From CAYTNY01 sp964439215 (lineage in GTDB: Bacteria > Oederibacteriota > PGYV01 > CAYTNY01): a stretch of DNA of 34,840 bases. Below, piece after piece: positions 18,426 to 26,494 of the stretch. The notes beneath the pieces are model-generated. The model had not been told where the DNA came from. It ran no database searches and saw only the letters and a list, made by a program, of their open reading frames with translations. Both the position numbers and the translations under genes were made by a program. The number at the start of each line of letters is the position of its first letter. The stretch's first letter is position 1. The stretch covers positions 1 through 34,840 of the forward strand of contig CAYTNY010000017.1 in NCBI GenBank assembly GCA_964439215.1, in the 5' to 3' direction.

Positions 18426-19286
18426 ATGAAGATAATATTTGCGGTGATGCTTTTTTCGGCGGTTATGTCGCTGACAGGCGCGGCTGCGGTTATTTCGCTC
18501 AGGCAGCACAGGATTAATATGATATCAGGCGGGCTGAAATCCGGGAAAAAAAGAGGGGCGGGGCTGTTTTTATTTAATATAAGGGAATATATTGTAAAAT
18601 TTAATGAAAAAGCGGAAAAAAGCAGCCGATATAAAAGCATAAAGGAAAAACTGCGGAAGCTGGATATGGATAAAAAATATTCCGCGGGAGAATTTCTTTT
18701 TATGGAACAGACCTGTGCGGCCGCGGGTTTCTTTGTTATGTATGCGGCGTCCCTGGATTTGTTTTTTTCCGCGGCCGGCGCGGCGGCCGGTTTTTTTGCT
18801 CCTTCGTTTATTGTCAATTCAAAATTAAAAAAACAAAATGAGGCTGTTCTTAAAGAACTTCCGGATGCCATAGATATAATAGGGGCAAATATTGAAGGCG
18901 GGCTCTCCATCCAGAAAGCAGTGGAGCGATATGCCGCCCGGAATAAAGGCGTGTTTTCAGGCAAGCTTATTACTGCCGTAAATGAAACAGGTCTGGGGAA
19001 AAGTTTTTCTGAAGCGATGGAAAAACTTGACCGGATGTCGGATATACCCGAAGTGTCATCGTTCGCCTCCGCGTTTATACAGGCGGAAAAGATGGGAGGG
19101 AACGTAAAACAGATAATTAAGGCGCAGTCCGAAGAAATACGGAATAAAAGGTTTCTATACCTTAAAAAAAAGGCGCATGAGGCTCCGGTGAAACTGCTTT
19201 TCCCGCTTATGGTGTTTATTTTTCCGGTTGTATTCATGATACTTTTCACTCCTATTATAATAAAACTTCTCAGCGGTGCGATGTGA
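18426..19286 (+). CDS. tadC: TadC-like type II/IV secretion inner-membrane protein
   Basis: This second T2SS-F family protein is paired with tadB 16 nt upstream. The diagnostic core is LKELPDAIDIIGANIEGGLSI followed by QKAVERYA at about residues 141-169, then GLGKSFSEAMEKL and VSSFASAFIQAEKMGGNV. Membrane helices lie at the N-terminus (about 3-22), around 95-135 and near the C-terminus (about 254-280). It would sit with TadB in the inner membrane as the platform of a Tad-type pilus or secretion machine. AAGGGGAAAAG at 18410-18420 serves as the ribosome-binding region for ATG 18426. Confidence 0.87.
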   Translation: MKIIFAVMLFSAVMSLTGAAAVISLRQHRINMISGGLKSGKKRGAGLFLFNIREYIVKFNEKAEKSSRYKSIKEKLRKLDMDKKYSAGEFLFMEQTCAAAGFFVMYAASLDLFFSAAGAAAGFFAPSFIVNSKLKKQNEAVLKELPDAIDIIGANIEGGLSIQKAVERYAARNKGVFSGKLITAVNETGLGKSFSEAMEKLDRMSDIPEVSSFASAFIQAEKMGGNVKQIIKAQSEEIRNKRFLYLKKKAHEAPVKLLFPLMVFIFPVVFMILFTPIIIKLLSGAM

Positions 19287-19568
19287 TAAATTAATAATGC
19301 CGCGAAATCGTGCGATGCAGGCGTCTGAAAAAGGGGATCTGAAATATATATTTAATGCCCGGTTGAGGTGCAATCCGTTAAATGATTTCCCGGTGCTTTT
19401 AAGAAAAAAACGCTGTATTTTGGTTTTGTATTTAAGAATATAATTTTTTTTAAAAATTGATATGTCTGTTTTTTTATTCCCGTCCGTGTTACATCCATCT
19501 TTTTATTTTTACCGGCTGAAAAAGTATGGTAAAATAATGTATGAAAAGCGGCAAAAAAGGAGGAGTTT
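19287..19568. other. Intergenic gap, no supported gene
   Basis: The gap separates tadC from the DUF192 gene. A 48-codon open frame at 19297-19443 lacks a ribosome-binding site and resembles nothing I know. TATAAT occurs at 19439-19444 without a good -35. TGGTAAAAT at 19527-19535 could be an extended -10 for the next gene. No terminator hairpin with a T-run is evident. Confidence 0.4.
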
Positions 19569-19910
19569 GTGTTTGTTTTGCTGAACGGGAGCGTAATAGC
19601 CGAAAAAGCGGAAAAAGCAGAAGGCTTTTTCAGGCGGGCAAAAGGGCTTATAGGAAGGAAAAAATTTGACGAAGGATGCTGTTTTGTGATACCGCGCTGT
19701 AATGCGGTGCACACGTTTTTTATGTCATTTTCCATGGATGCCGCTGCGGTAAACAAAGAAAACCGGGTTATAGCCCTAAAAAAAAGAATAAAACCCTGGA
19801 GTGTATTTATCGCGCGCGGAGGAAGCTGCATATATGAGTTCCCGCAGGATTTTACGGAGAAAAAAAATATAAAAAAAGGGGATATTCTGAGTTTAAATGA
19901 AAAAGAATAA
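19569..19910 (+). CDS. DUF192 family protein
   Basis: The 113-residue protein matches the DUF192 pattern: RRAKGLIGRKKFDEGCCFVIP at about residues 22-42, corresponding to the family's A-x-GLMGR...L motif, then CNAVHTFFMSFSMDAAAV in place of the usual HTFWMKNTLIPLDI, then an ENRVIAL strand and a C-terminal GGSCIYEFP turn. It has no signal peptide and should be cytoplasmic. The family function is unknown, and members often sit near Tad pilus genes, which agrees with tadBC upstream. The start is GTG at 19569, chosen because AAGGAGG at 19557-19563 is properly spaced. It overlaps the next gene by 14 nt. Confidence 0.8.
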   Translation: MFVLLNGSVIAEKAEKAEGFFRRAKGLIGRKKFDEGCCFVIPRCNAVHTFFMSFSMDAAAVNKENRVIALKKRIKPWSVFIARGGSCIYEFPQDFTEKKNIKKGDILSLNEKE

Positions 19911-22329
19911 AAAGCAGAATAAACAGATACATTTATACCCGCGTAAAATAAATCTGGATTTCTTTCATAAAGGCTCCATGGTAAATTATGATCCGACAAA
20001 TAAATTTTACAGGGTTGCTTTTGCTTTTGATTTTGAAAAAGAAGTTTACGGGTTTATAGACAGTTTTATAGACCTGATACTTACTGATGAAAAAATGAAG
20101 GAGTTCGGGCCCCTTCCCATAGACAAAAACATGACGGATTTCTACTTTGATATAATAACCGGATTTAATTCGGTATCCTGGGAAACTTTCAGCAGATGGT
20201 ATTATGAGCGGCACAGACGGCTGGCAAATGCGGCAAGAGAAACTGTTATAAATACCATTGTGAAACAGGGTGCGCTGAAAATCAGGGATCTTGAGTTTTT
20301 CTGTGTTCTTTCCATGCAGACGCTTTTCTCTCTTATTACGGAGGAATATTTTCATAAGCATTTTGAAAAACTGAACATAATGAAGGAAAATCTGATGAGC
20401 CTGCTGGGCAGAGGGTTTGAAATAATTCTTGAAGAGATTTATGACGATCCGGAAATTGACAGGCTCAGGACCGAGAAAACAAGGGAAGATAAGAGAAAAA
20501 TAGAGCCTCTTATAAACAGGTATATTTCCGTTTATAATGATATCGGCGATATGTCCAATGTGGAAAAAATAATATTTGAAAAGGACACAAAACTTTCAGT
20601 TGACCGCAGAGTTGTGAGCGGGGTCCTTGAAATACTTGAGTCGGTTATCCGGCGATCACGGAGAGTAAAGCTTGATGACAGCATAAAAAAGGTAATGCAG
20701 GACATATCGGTTATGCGGGTTATATTATACGGAAAAAAAGACCGAAGAATGTTCGCGAAACTTCTTAACGCGGACCGTGTCCTGAAGGAAAGAATAATCG
20801 TTAAATATGAAAAATGCAGGATCCGCGGGGGGATCTGCGGGGTAATAAGGGAAACCGGAAGCGGACCGCTGCTGAATATTATAAAACAGCCAGAAACACT
20901 TGAGGATATGTTCAGAGAAAAAAAGATCCGCAGGTATATAATAAAATCCCTTAAGAAAACAGGCGGTAAAACCGCGCCGGATCTTATAAAATACATAAAT
21001 GAAGCGTATGACAGGTTTAAAAGATGCAAAAACAGGTATTTTAACGCGCTTACCGGAAAAGAACTTGAAAAAACGCTTTCAGGAACAGTCGCTGATATAT
21101 CAAAATATCTTTATACCGTGAATTATTTTTATGATGTCAGGAAACTTTACGGAAAAAAATCCGCGTACAGCGAAGAATTAAGCGGACTGCATATTATGAG
21201 GCAGGGGAAAATAGGGGCCGTAAAAGACGAAGAAACAGAAAAACTTCTGCCGGCGCTTGTGCCTGTGCCGGATGAGCAGAAAACAAGGCTGGAAAATATT
21301 TATGAAGAAGGCGGCCTTTTTTATTTCCGCCGGGAGGGCAGTATATATCCCGGAGAAGCGGAAAACGCCAGAGGGAAAAAACTTTTTATTTTTGCTGATT
21401 TGAGGAATTCCACGGAAACAACCATGAAACTTACCAAAGATACGGCTTCGTTCCTGAGCCCGTATCTTAATACAGTCTATAAAGTATCAAAAGAAAATGC
21501 AGGTGCGGAAATATATTTTGCGGGAGACGGATATGCGGCGCATTTTTCAAAAGTAACGGACTGCCTCAGGACCGCTTATCTCATACATGAGAAGTTTGAA
21601 TTGTTAAGACGGGACGCGGAAATAAAAATAAGAAAAAAAGAGAAGCATATTTACCGGGAGCTTCAGAAACTGGATGTAATTGACGGTGCGGGAAAAATAA
21701 AAAAAACAAAAGAAAACCATTCGGAAATATCCGATGAGACGGCGGATCTTCTGAAAGTGCTGTCAAAAGACAGGACTATAAACACTGAGGATGCTGTCCG
21801 CAGGGCGGCTGAAGAAAGCTCCATGCCCAAGGTTGAAATAGGCATAGGAATAACCGAAGGCGAGCTTTTTATAGCGGTTATAGGCGAGGAAAGCGTTAAA
21901 TTCAATATTGTTCTTTCGCCCAGTCTTACTCAGGCTGCAAGGCTTTCGGGGTCAAATAATAAAGTGAAAGAATATCTGGAAGGCCTTTACGGGATAAAAA
22001 ATATCCCGAGAAAAGTATATGCCTATGAAAAAAATCTTTTTAATCAGGGGATTGCGGTGACAACGGAAGTTTTTAACGCGCTGCGCAGAGAAGCCGAGGT
22101 TGATTTCATAGGGAAAGAGGAGATAGACCTGTCCTATGATGTTTATTTTTATTATGATAAAGTTCTGGATAAATATATGACAATGGCCAAGCTTGAAAAC
22201 AGCGTCAGTCTTAAAGGTATAGGACACGATGTGGATGTTTTTGAGGTGTTTACAAGCGTGACCATGGTTGACGGATATATTAATGACTGGATAAAGAAAG
22301 AAATGCAGGGGATGGATAAGCAGCATTGA
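19897..22329 (+). CDS. Large soluble protein with C-terminal class III nucleotide cyclase-like domain
   Basis: Residues about 496-705 resemble an adenylyl/guanylyl cyclase catalytic domain: FADLRNSTE with metal-binding Asp501, FAGDGYAAHF with the second metal Asp544, GIGITEGELFIAVIG from 648, and AARLS with Arg682. Both metal aspartates and the Arg are present, but the Asn that precedes the Arg in active cyclases (VNLAxR) is replaced (LTQAAR), and the purine-specifying Asp is not evident. About 50 extra Lys/Glu-rich residues are inserted between GDG and GIG. The first 490 residues are charged and probably helical, with no domain I recognise and no membrane segment. It could be an active, divergent cyclase or a regulatory pseudo-cyclase. 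ATG 19897 overlaps the DUF192 gene, suggesting coupling. Confidence 0.75.
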   Translation: MKKNKKQNKQIHLYPRKINLDFFHKGSMVNYDPTNKFYRVAFAFDFEKEVYGFIDSFIDLILTDEKMKEFGPLPIDKNMTDFYFDIITGFNSVSWETFSRWYYERHRRLANAARETVINTIVKQGALKIRDLEFFCVLSMQTLFSLITEEYFHKHFEKLNIMKENLMSLLGRGFEIILEEIYDDPEIDRLRTEKTREDKRKIEPLINRYISVYNDIGDMSNVEKIIFEKDTKLSVDRRVVSGVLEILESVIRRSRRVKLDDSIKKVMQDISVMRVILYGKKDRRMFAKLLNADRVLKERIIVKYEKCRIRGGICGVIRETGSGPLLNIIKQPETLEDMFREKKIRRYIIKSLKKTGGKTAPDLIKYINEAYDRFKRCKNRYFNALTGKELEKTLSGTVADISKYLYTVNYFYDVRKLYGKKSAYSEELSGLHIMRQGKIGAVKDEETEKLLPALVPVPDEQKTRLENIYEEGGLFYFRREGSIYPGEAENARGKKLFIFADLRNSTETTMKLTKDTASFLSPYLNTVYKVSKENAGAEIYFAGDGYAAHFSKVTDCLRTAYLIHEKFELLRRDAEIKIRKKEKHIYRELQKLDVIDGAGKIKKTKENHSEISDETADLLKVLSKDRTINTEDAVRRAAEESSMPKVEIGIGITEGELFIAVIGEESVKFNIVLSPSLTQAARLSGSNNKVKEYLEGLYGIKNIPRKVYAYEKNLFNQGIAVTTEVFNALRREAEVDFIGKEEIDLSYDVYFYYDKVLDKYMTMAKLENSVSLKGIGHDVDVFEVFTSVTMVDGYINDWIKKEMQGMDKQH

Positions 22330-22359
22330 GTTTTGAAAAATGCTAAAACTGTGAACAGC
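22328..22359 (-). repeat. Partial copy of the CTCAAA-type dispersed repeat
   Basis: GAGTTTTG at 22328-22335 and AACTGTGAACAGC at 22347-22359 match the ends of the copy at 34671-34691 (GAGTTTTGGGAACTGCGAACAGC), with a small insertion between them. It begins inside the last codons of the cyclase gene. The orientation is that of the 34640 copy and opposite to 6381. Confidence 0.5.
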
Positions 22360-22548
22360 GGTGTGGATCAGGGAGGTTGGGCAAAAGGGGAACGCGAATA
22401 CATTTTAAACGGGTATACGTATTAGTATGTCTTGGCAGCCGCGTGCGCGGAGTTCGTTTTTTTAAAAACCTGTCTTTATTCATAAGTCTGCCCAAAGGCG
22501 TTCCGTGTATAATAGCCGCCGGGTACAGCCGCTGCATCACCCTCTCCG
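22360..22548. other. Non-coding stretch of unknown nature
   Basis: No convincing gene is present; short frames on both strands lack ribosome-binding sites. GGAACGC at 22389-22395 can pair with GCGTTCC at 22498-22504. Between them sits a GC hairpin around CCGCGTGCGCGG at 22439-22450, followed by a T-run at 22457-22463. It could be a structured RNA or a decayed mobile repeat. No family was recognised. Confidence 0.35.
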
Positions 22549-22614
22549 GGAAACTGTAACAGCAAAAAAACCTGCTGTAACAGTTTCCATCCTCTCCCGT
22601 CGAGGGAGAGGGGG
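22549..22614 (+). repeat. Palindromic dispersed element, copy 1
   Basis: A perfect 16-bp inverted repeat, GGAAACTGTAACAGCA at 22549-22564 and its complement at 22573-22588, encloses an 8-nt loop. It is followed by CCTCTCCCGT at 22591-22600 and GAGGGAGAGGGGG at 22602-22614, which can form a second hairpin. The same two-part layout recurs inverted at 34771-34835 with a different stem sequence. Confidence 0.8.
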
Positions 22615-22798
22615 ACTACTTTCCTCGTTATCGTAAGGACAGGACACTGTGCAACAAAAGTTAACGCCTAAGCAGGAGATGCGTGTGACAGACAGGATAT
22701 TTGCGGGGGATGTCCGATGCCCCATGCAGTCTCTCAAAAATTGAAAATTTCAGGGAACCGCACACTAAATCGTTCTTTAAGCGTCTGTTTTTTCCTTC

Positions 22799-22829
22799 TT
22801 GACAACAAAAATAGAAGTGATAGGATAAT
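22799..22829 (+). promoter_or_regulatory. Candidate promoter of tRNA-Ala
   Basis: A consensus TTGACA lies at 22799-22804. The -10 is either TAGGAT at 22821-22826 (16-nt spacer) or GATAAT at 22824-22829 (19-nt spacer). The tRNA begins about 75 nt downstream, implying a 5' leader removed by RNase P. Confidence 0.5.
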
Positions 22830-22905
22830 AAACCGTAATTGCCGGGAATAAAATTTATACCGTAAAAAACAGTATTGATCCCGAATTGTTTTATATAAAC
22901 TTAGT

Positions 22906-22981
22906 GGGGCCGTAGCTCAGCTGGGAGAGCATCAGGCTGGCAGTCTGAGGGTCAGGGGTTCGATCCCCCTCGGCTCCACCA
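22906..22981 (+). tRNA. tRNA-Ala (anticodon GGC)
   Basis: A full cloverleaf can be drawn. The acceptor stem GGGGCCG pairs with CGGCTCC and includes the G3:U70 pair that identifies alanine tRNAs. The D arm is GCTCAGCTGGGAGAGC. The anticodon stem TCAGG/TCTGA encloses the loop CTGGCAG with anticodon GGC, reading GCC and GCU codons. The T arm contains GGTTCGATCC. Discriminator A73 is at 22978 and the CCA end is encoded (22979-22981). It is a single-gene unit between the repeat region and glyQ. Confidence 0.97.
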
Positions 22982-22982
22982 A

Positions 22983-23005
22983 AATTTTGTGCATTGCACA
23001 AAATT
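22983..23005 (+). other. Perfect inverted repeat just after tRNA-Ala
   Basis: AATTTTGTGC at 22983-22992 and GCACAAAATT at 22996-23005 form a 10-bp stem with a 3-nt loop directly after the CCA end. The following bases (CCGGCG) are not a T-run, so it is not a classical terminator. It may protect or help process the tRNA 3' end. Confidence 0.6.
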
Positions 23006-23018
23006 CCGGCGAAGATTC

Positions 23019-23092
23019 GAAATTCGAAGATTGGATATCTGAAAGACAGAAAACTTCTTTGAATCCGGTTGGATATCGAATTTCCGTTTTTT
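23019..23092 (+). terminator. Possible terminator of the tRNA-Ala transcript
   Basis: GAAATTCG at 23019-23026 can pair with CGAATTTC at 23077-23084. The self-complementary GATATC copies inside could extend the stem, and TTTTTT follows at 23087-23092. The loop is long, so this is tentative. The rest of the leader up to glyQ shows no T-box motif. Confidence 0.35.
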
Positions 23093-23201
23093 ATTTTGTT
23101 TTGTATTTTTACTTGTGAGTTTAAGAATACGGAAAAAGTACAGTATGTTGATTTCGGCTGATTATGATTTTTCGGTCTTGCCGTATAAAAGGAGTTCTAT
23201 T

Positions 23202-24059
23202 TTGCACTTTCAGGATCTCATATTTACGCTTCAGAAGTACTGGACAGAGCATGGGTGTATTGTTGTTCAGCCTTATGATATTGAAAAGGGCGCGGCAACA
23301 TTTAATCCCGCTACTTTTTTCCGGTGTCTGGGAAAAAAAAACTGGAACGCTGCCTTTATAGAACCCTGCCGCAGGCCCAAGGACGGCAGATACGGAGAAA
23401 ATCCAAACAGATTCCAGCATTACTATCAGTATCAGGTTATAATGAAACCGGCGCCTGAAAATATTCAGCAGCTTTATCTCGGAAGTCTTGAAGCTATGGG
23501 TATAAAGATCAAAGAACACGATATAAAATTTAATGAGGACGACTGGGAATCTCCGACGCTAGGCGCTTCGGGGCTGGGCTGGCAGGTATGGCTTGACGGG
23601 CTGGAAATAACCCAGTTCACTTATTTTCAGCAGATGGCGGGTATAAACCTGAATCCTATTACCGCGGAACTGACTTACGGGCTTGAAAGAATAGCAATGT
23701 ATATACAGGGTGTTGAAAGCGCTTTTGATATCAAATGGAACGGACAATATACATACGGAGATGTTTTTCTGGAAAATGAAAGGCAGTTTTCCGCGTATAA
23801 TTTTGAGCACGCGGATATAAACATGCTTCTGGATGTTCTCGGAAAGTTTTATAACGAAGGAAAGGCTCTTGCGGAAAAAGAGCTGCCTGTACCTGCTTAT
23901 GATTATGTGCTTAAAATATCGCATATGTTCAACCTGCTTGACGCAAGAAAGGCAATATCAATTGCGGACAGGCCGTCCTATATAAAGAAAATAAGAGACC
24001 TTGCAAAGTTATGCGCGGAGAGTTATATGCGTAAAGAAGGCGGTGCCGGAAATGAATAA
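23202..24059 (+). CDS. glyQ: Glycine-tRNA ligase alpha subunit
   Basis: GlyQ is the catalytic subunit of the bacterial-type alpha2beta2 GlyRS. The family N-terminus HFQDLIFTLQKYWTEHGCIVVQPYD is followed by GAATFNPATFFRCLG, EPCRRPKDGRYGENPNRFQHYY, LGASGLGWQVWLDGLEITQFTYFQQ and ELTYGLERIAMYIQG, all well conserved. I place the start at TTG 23202 (285 residues) because GGAG at 23191-23194 is correctly spaced and homologues begin exactly here (M-x-FQDLI). An in-frame ATG at 23115 would add 29 unrelated residues. It overlaps glyS by 8 nt, as the two subunits are made together. Confidence 0.96.
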   Translation: MHFQDLIFTLQKYWTEHGCIVVQPYDIEKGAATFNPATFFRCLGKKNWNAAFIEPCRRPKDGRYGENPNRFQHYYQYQVIMKPAPENIQQLYLGSLEAMGIKIKEHDIKFNEDDWESPTLGASGLGWQVWLDGLEITQFTYFQQMAGINLNPITAELTYGLERIAMYIQGVESAFDIKWNGQYTYGDVFLENERQFSAYNFEHADINMLLDVLGKFYNEGKALAEKELPVPAYDYVLKISHMFNLLDARKAISIADRPSYIKKIRDLAKLCAESYMRKEGGAGNE

Positions 24060-26127
24060 AGCGTTTCTGGAGATAGGCTTTGAGGAGATACCGGCTGATT
24101 ATCTTAAGCCTGCCGTAAAAAACATAAAAGAAAATACCGGAAAACTTCTGACAGCCGCGCGTATAGGTTTTGAGAGAATAGAAGTGTTTTATACCGTGAG
24201 GAGATTTGTTCTTCTGATAGAAGGGATAGCGGATAAGCAGGAGGATCTGTCTTATGAAAAAAAAGGCCCCAAAGAAGATATTGCATATAAAGACGGGGTT
24301 CTTACGGAAATAGGAAAAAAATTCATTGCCGGAGCCGGACTGAAAGAGGAAGAAATAAAGATAAAAGAGGAAAAAGGCAGAAAGTTTTTGTCTGCCGCGA
24401 TATCGGAAAAAGGAAAGAAGACACAGGATGTGCTGGGCGGGATATTTGAAGATGTCATCAGGGGAATAAAATTCCCGAAAACAATGGTATGGGATTCTAC
24501 TCTTGCGGATTTTGCCCGTCCTGTCAGATGGCTTATTTCTTTTTATAATAACGAGGAAATAAAAATAAAATACGCAAATGTGGATTCAGGCAGTGAAACA
24601 AGGCTTCACAAATTTGATGACGAAAACCGGCCGGCAGCGGTGAAAAACGGGGATGATTATTTTAAGACTATGGAAAACAGCGGAATTGAACTGCCGCAGG
24701 AGAAAAGAAAGGCCCTTATACTGGAAAAAAGCAGCAGGGCGCTCAAGGAAAAAGGGCTGAAGATAATTGAGGACAGAGCTTTGCTTGAAAGACTGGCATC
24801 TTCGGTTGAAAAGATAACGGTTAATGCCGGTGAATTTGACGAGAAATATCTTTTTCTGCCCGTGGAAGTCATAATAACCGCAATGCGGGAGCATCAGAGA
24901 TATTTTGCGGTCTCCGGAAAGAACGGCGAATTCACAAATTATTTTGTGAATATAAGGGACGGCGGCAATGAAAACAGCGAAGCAGTCACAAAAGCGCATG
25001 CGTCGGTTCTTTACGCAAGGCTGAATGACGCGGAGTTTTTCTATAAGGAAGATTTAAAGACACCCTTGGAGGAAAATCTGCCTAAACTTAAAGAAGCAAT
25101 ATTTATAACGGGACTTGGAAGCATGCATGAAAAAATTCAGAGGCTTGAAGTTCTCGCGGAAAAAGCGGATGAACTTTTCGGATGCGGGGATACACAGGCT
25201 CTTCGCGAGGCTGCAAGGCTGTGCAAAGCGGATCTGGTGACGGATATGATAAGTGAAAAGGAATTTGCGTCATTAAGAGGTTTTATGGGCGGCATTTATC
25301 TGGAGAAACAGGGAAAAGACAAAAAAATAACTGATGCTGTAAGCGGGCATTATTTCCCGCATTCCGCGGGGGATGTCCTGCCGGAGACAAACGAAGCGGC
25401 CTTATTGAGCCTTATTGATAAAATGGATAATATGTGCGGTTTTTTTCTGGCGGGCTTTAAACCCACCGGAAGCAAGGATCCTTATGCAGTAAGGCGGCAG
25501 GCGCTTAATATAATTTATATGATTATGGAGAAAAAAATAAAAGTTGATATGCGGGATTTCATACAGGCTGCCGCTGATATTTATGAAAAACAGTTCGGGA
25601 AAAAACTTAAAGACGGCGAATTGATGCGTTTTATTAAACAGAGAGAAGAAAATTATTTCAGGGATAAAGGTTTTGATTATGATATTATAAATTCCGTTAT
25701 AAAGCAGGAGGGCCCTGATATACTGGATGATTTTGCGAAAATATCCATATTGGCGGATGCCAGAAAAACACAGGATTTTAACGGGATTGTTTTTGCTTTG
25801 AGCAGGGTTGAAAATATAGTTCCTGAAGGTTTCAACTCCGGCGCTGTCAACAAAGACCTGTTTGAACACGATGAAGAAAAAGAATTGTACGCAAAGTTTG
25901 AAAAAAAGAAAAGTGAAATAAAAGAACTTATGGAAAAAAAGGCATTTGAACGGGTGTTTGAGATTATATCCGGATTCAAGCCTGAAATAGATGATTTTTT
26001 TGACAGGGTTCTTGTTATGTGCGGTGATGAAAAAATAAAAAACAACAGGCTCAGTATGCTGGTGGAGTTAAATGAAGTTTTCCGTTCTTTTGCGGAGTTT
26101 TCCGAGATTGTTATAAACAGAAAATAA
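24052..26127 (+). CDS. glyS: Glycine-tRNA ligase beta subunit
   Basis: GlyS is the tRNA-binding subunit partnering GlyQ. The start MNKAFLEIGFEEIPADYL matches the LLEIGTEEIPA opening of the family. Further blocks are FPKTMVWDSTLADFARPVRW, VEVIITAMREHQRYFAVSG, ARLNDAEFFYKEDLKTPLE (with LGSMHEKIQRLEVLA after it) and SLIDKMDNMCGFFLAG with GSKDPYAVRRQALN. The C-terminus (about 580-691) corresponds to the DALR-like anticodon-binding region. The 691-residue length is usual. ATG 24052 is chosen over an upstream in-frame start at 24001 that would lie deep in glyQ and add 17 residues without resemblance. Confidence 0.96.
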   Translation: MNKAFLEIGFEEIPADYLKPAVKNIKENTGKLLTAARIGFERIEVFYTVRRFVLLIEGIADKQEDLSYEKKGPKEDIAYKDGVLTEIGKKFIAGAGLKEEEIKIKEEKGRKFLSAAISEKGKKTQDVLGGIFEDVIRGIKFPKTMVWDSTLADFARPVRWLISFYNNEEIKIKYANVDSGSETRLHKFDDENRPAAVKNGDDYFKTMENSGIELPQEKRKALILEKSSRALKEKGLKIIEDRALLERLASSVEKITVNAGEFDEKYLFLPVEVIITAMREHQRYFAVSGKNGEFTNYFVNIRDGGNENSEAVTKAHASVLYARLNDAEFFYKEDLKTPLEENLPKLKEAIFITGLGSMHEKIQRLEVLAEKADELFGCGDTQALREAARLCKADLVTDMISEKEFASLRGFMGGIYLEKQGKDKKITDAVSGHYFPHSAGDVLPETNEAALLSLIDKMDNMCGFFLAGFKPTGSKDPYAVRRQALNIIYMIMEKKIKVDMRDFIQAAADIYEKQFGKKLKDGELMRFIKQREENYFRDKGFDYDIINSVIKQEGPDILDDFAKISILADARKTQDFNGIVFALSRVENIVPEGFNSGAVNKDLFEHDEEKELYAKFEKKKSEIKELMEKKAFERVFEIISGFKPEIDDFFDRVLVMCGDEKIKNNRLSMLVELNEVFRSFAEFSEIVINRK

Positions 26128-26149
26128 TAAAACAGAGGGAGGTAGTAAA

Positions 26150-26476
26150 ATGAGCAAACCAATTGATGTTACTGATGCGGATTTTGAAGAACAGGTCATA
26201 AAATCAGAACTGCCTGTTCTTGTTGATTTCTGGGCCCCATGGTGCAGCCCGTGCAAGATGATAGCGCCTGTTATTGAAAAGATTGCTGAAAGTTACAGCG
26301 GGAAAATAAAAACAGTGAAGGTAGATGTTGATTCAAGCGCTCAGACAGCGTCAAAAATGGGAATAAGAAGCATACCGACCATAATAATTTTTAAAAACGG
26401 AGAAATAGCGGAACAGCTTGTCGGTATGGTATCCGAAGCGCAGTTAAAGCAGCTTGTGGATAAAATTTCAGCTTAA
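26150..26476 (+). CDS. trxA: Thioredoxin
   Basis: This is a small cytoplasmic dithiol reductant of 108 residues. The active site is WCSPC, Cys32 to Cys35, within DFWAPWCSPCKMIAP. It differs from the canonical WCGPC by Gly33 to Ser. The remaining landmarks are normal: VDVDSSAQTASKMGIRSIPTI with the cis-Pro near residue 76, and the C-terminal FKNGEIAEQLVG strand-turn. The substitution may shift redox potential, but the protein is otherwise an ordinary thioredoxin. GAGGGAGG at 26135-26142 is a strong ribosome-binding site. It lies 22 nt after glyS and 18 nt before the antiporter gene, so it probably shares their transcript. Confidence 0.94.
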   Translation: MSKPIDVTDADFEEQVIKSELPVLVDFWAPWCSPCKMIAPVIEKIAESYSGKIKTVKVDVDSSAQTASKMGIRSIPTIIIFKNGEIAEQLVGMVSEAQLKQLVDKISA

Positions 26477-26494
26477 TAACCAGGAGAGGATCAT

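Noticed and set aside
18152..19249. Long open frame (365 codons) on the minus strand opposite tadB/tadC
   Set aside because: It is Ser/Phe-rich with no recognisable motif and no ribosome-binding site, and it lies exactly opposite two clear T2SS-F genes; it reflects codon bias.
19297..19443. 48-codon frame after tadC
   Set aside because: No ribosome-binding site precedes the ATG and the composition is unlike a protein.
22343..22559. Short opposing frames in the repeat-rich gap
   Set aside because: There is no ribosome-binding site, no resemblance to any family, and one runs into the palindromic element.
22540..22614. CRISPR-like repeats
   Set aside because: Only one palindrome with no regularly spaced units and no cas genes in the window.
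23115..23201. Upstream in-frame start for glyQ
   Set aside because: The TTG at 23202 has a correctly spaced GGAG and coincides with the family N-terminus.
22982..23201. Possible T-box riboswitch ahead of glyQS
   Set aside because: No T-box consensus or specifier-loop arrangement could be found in this leader.
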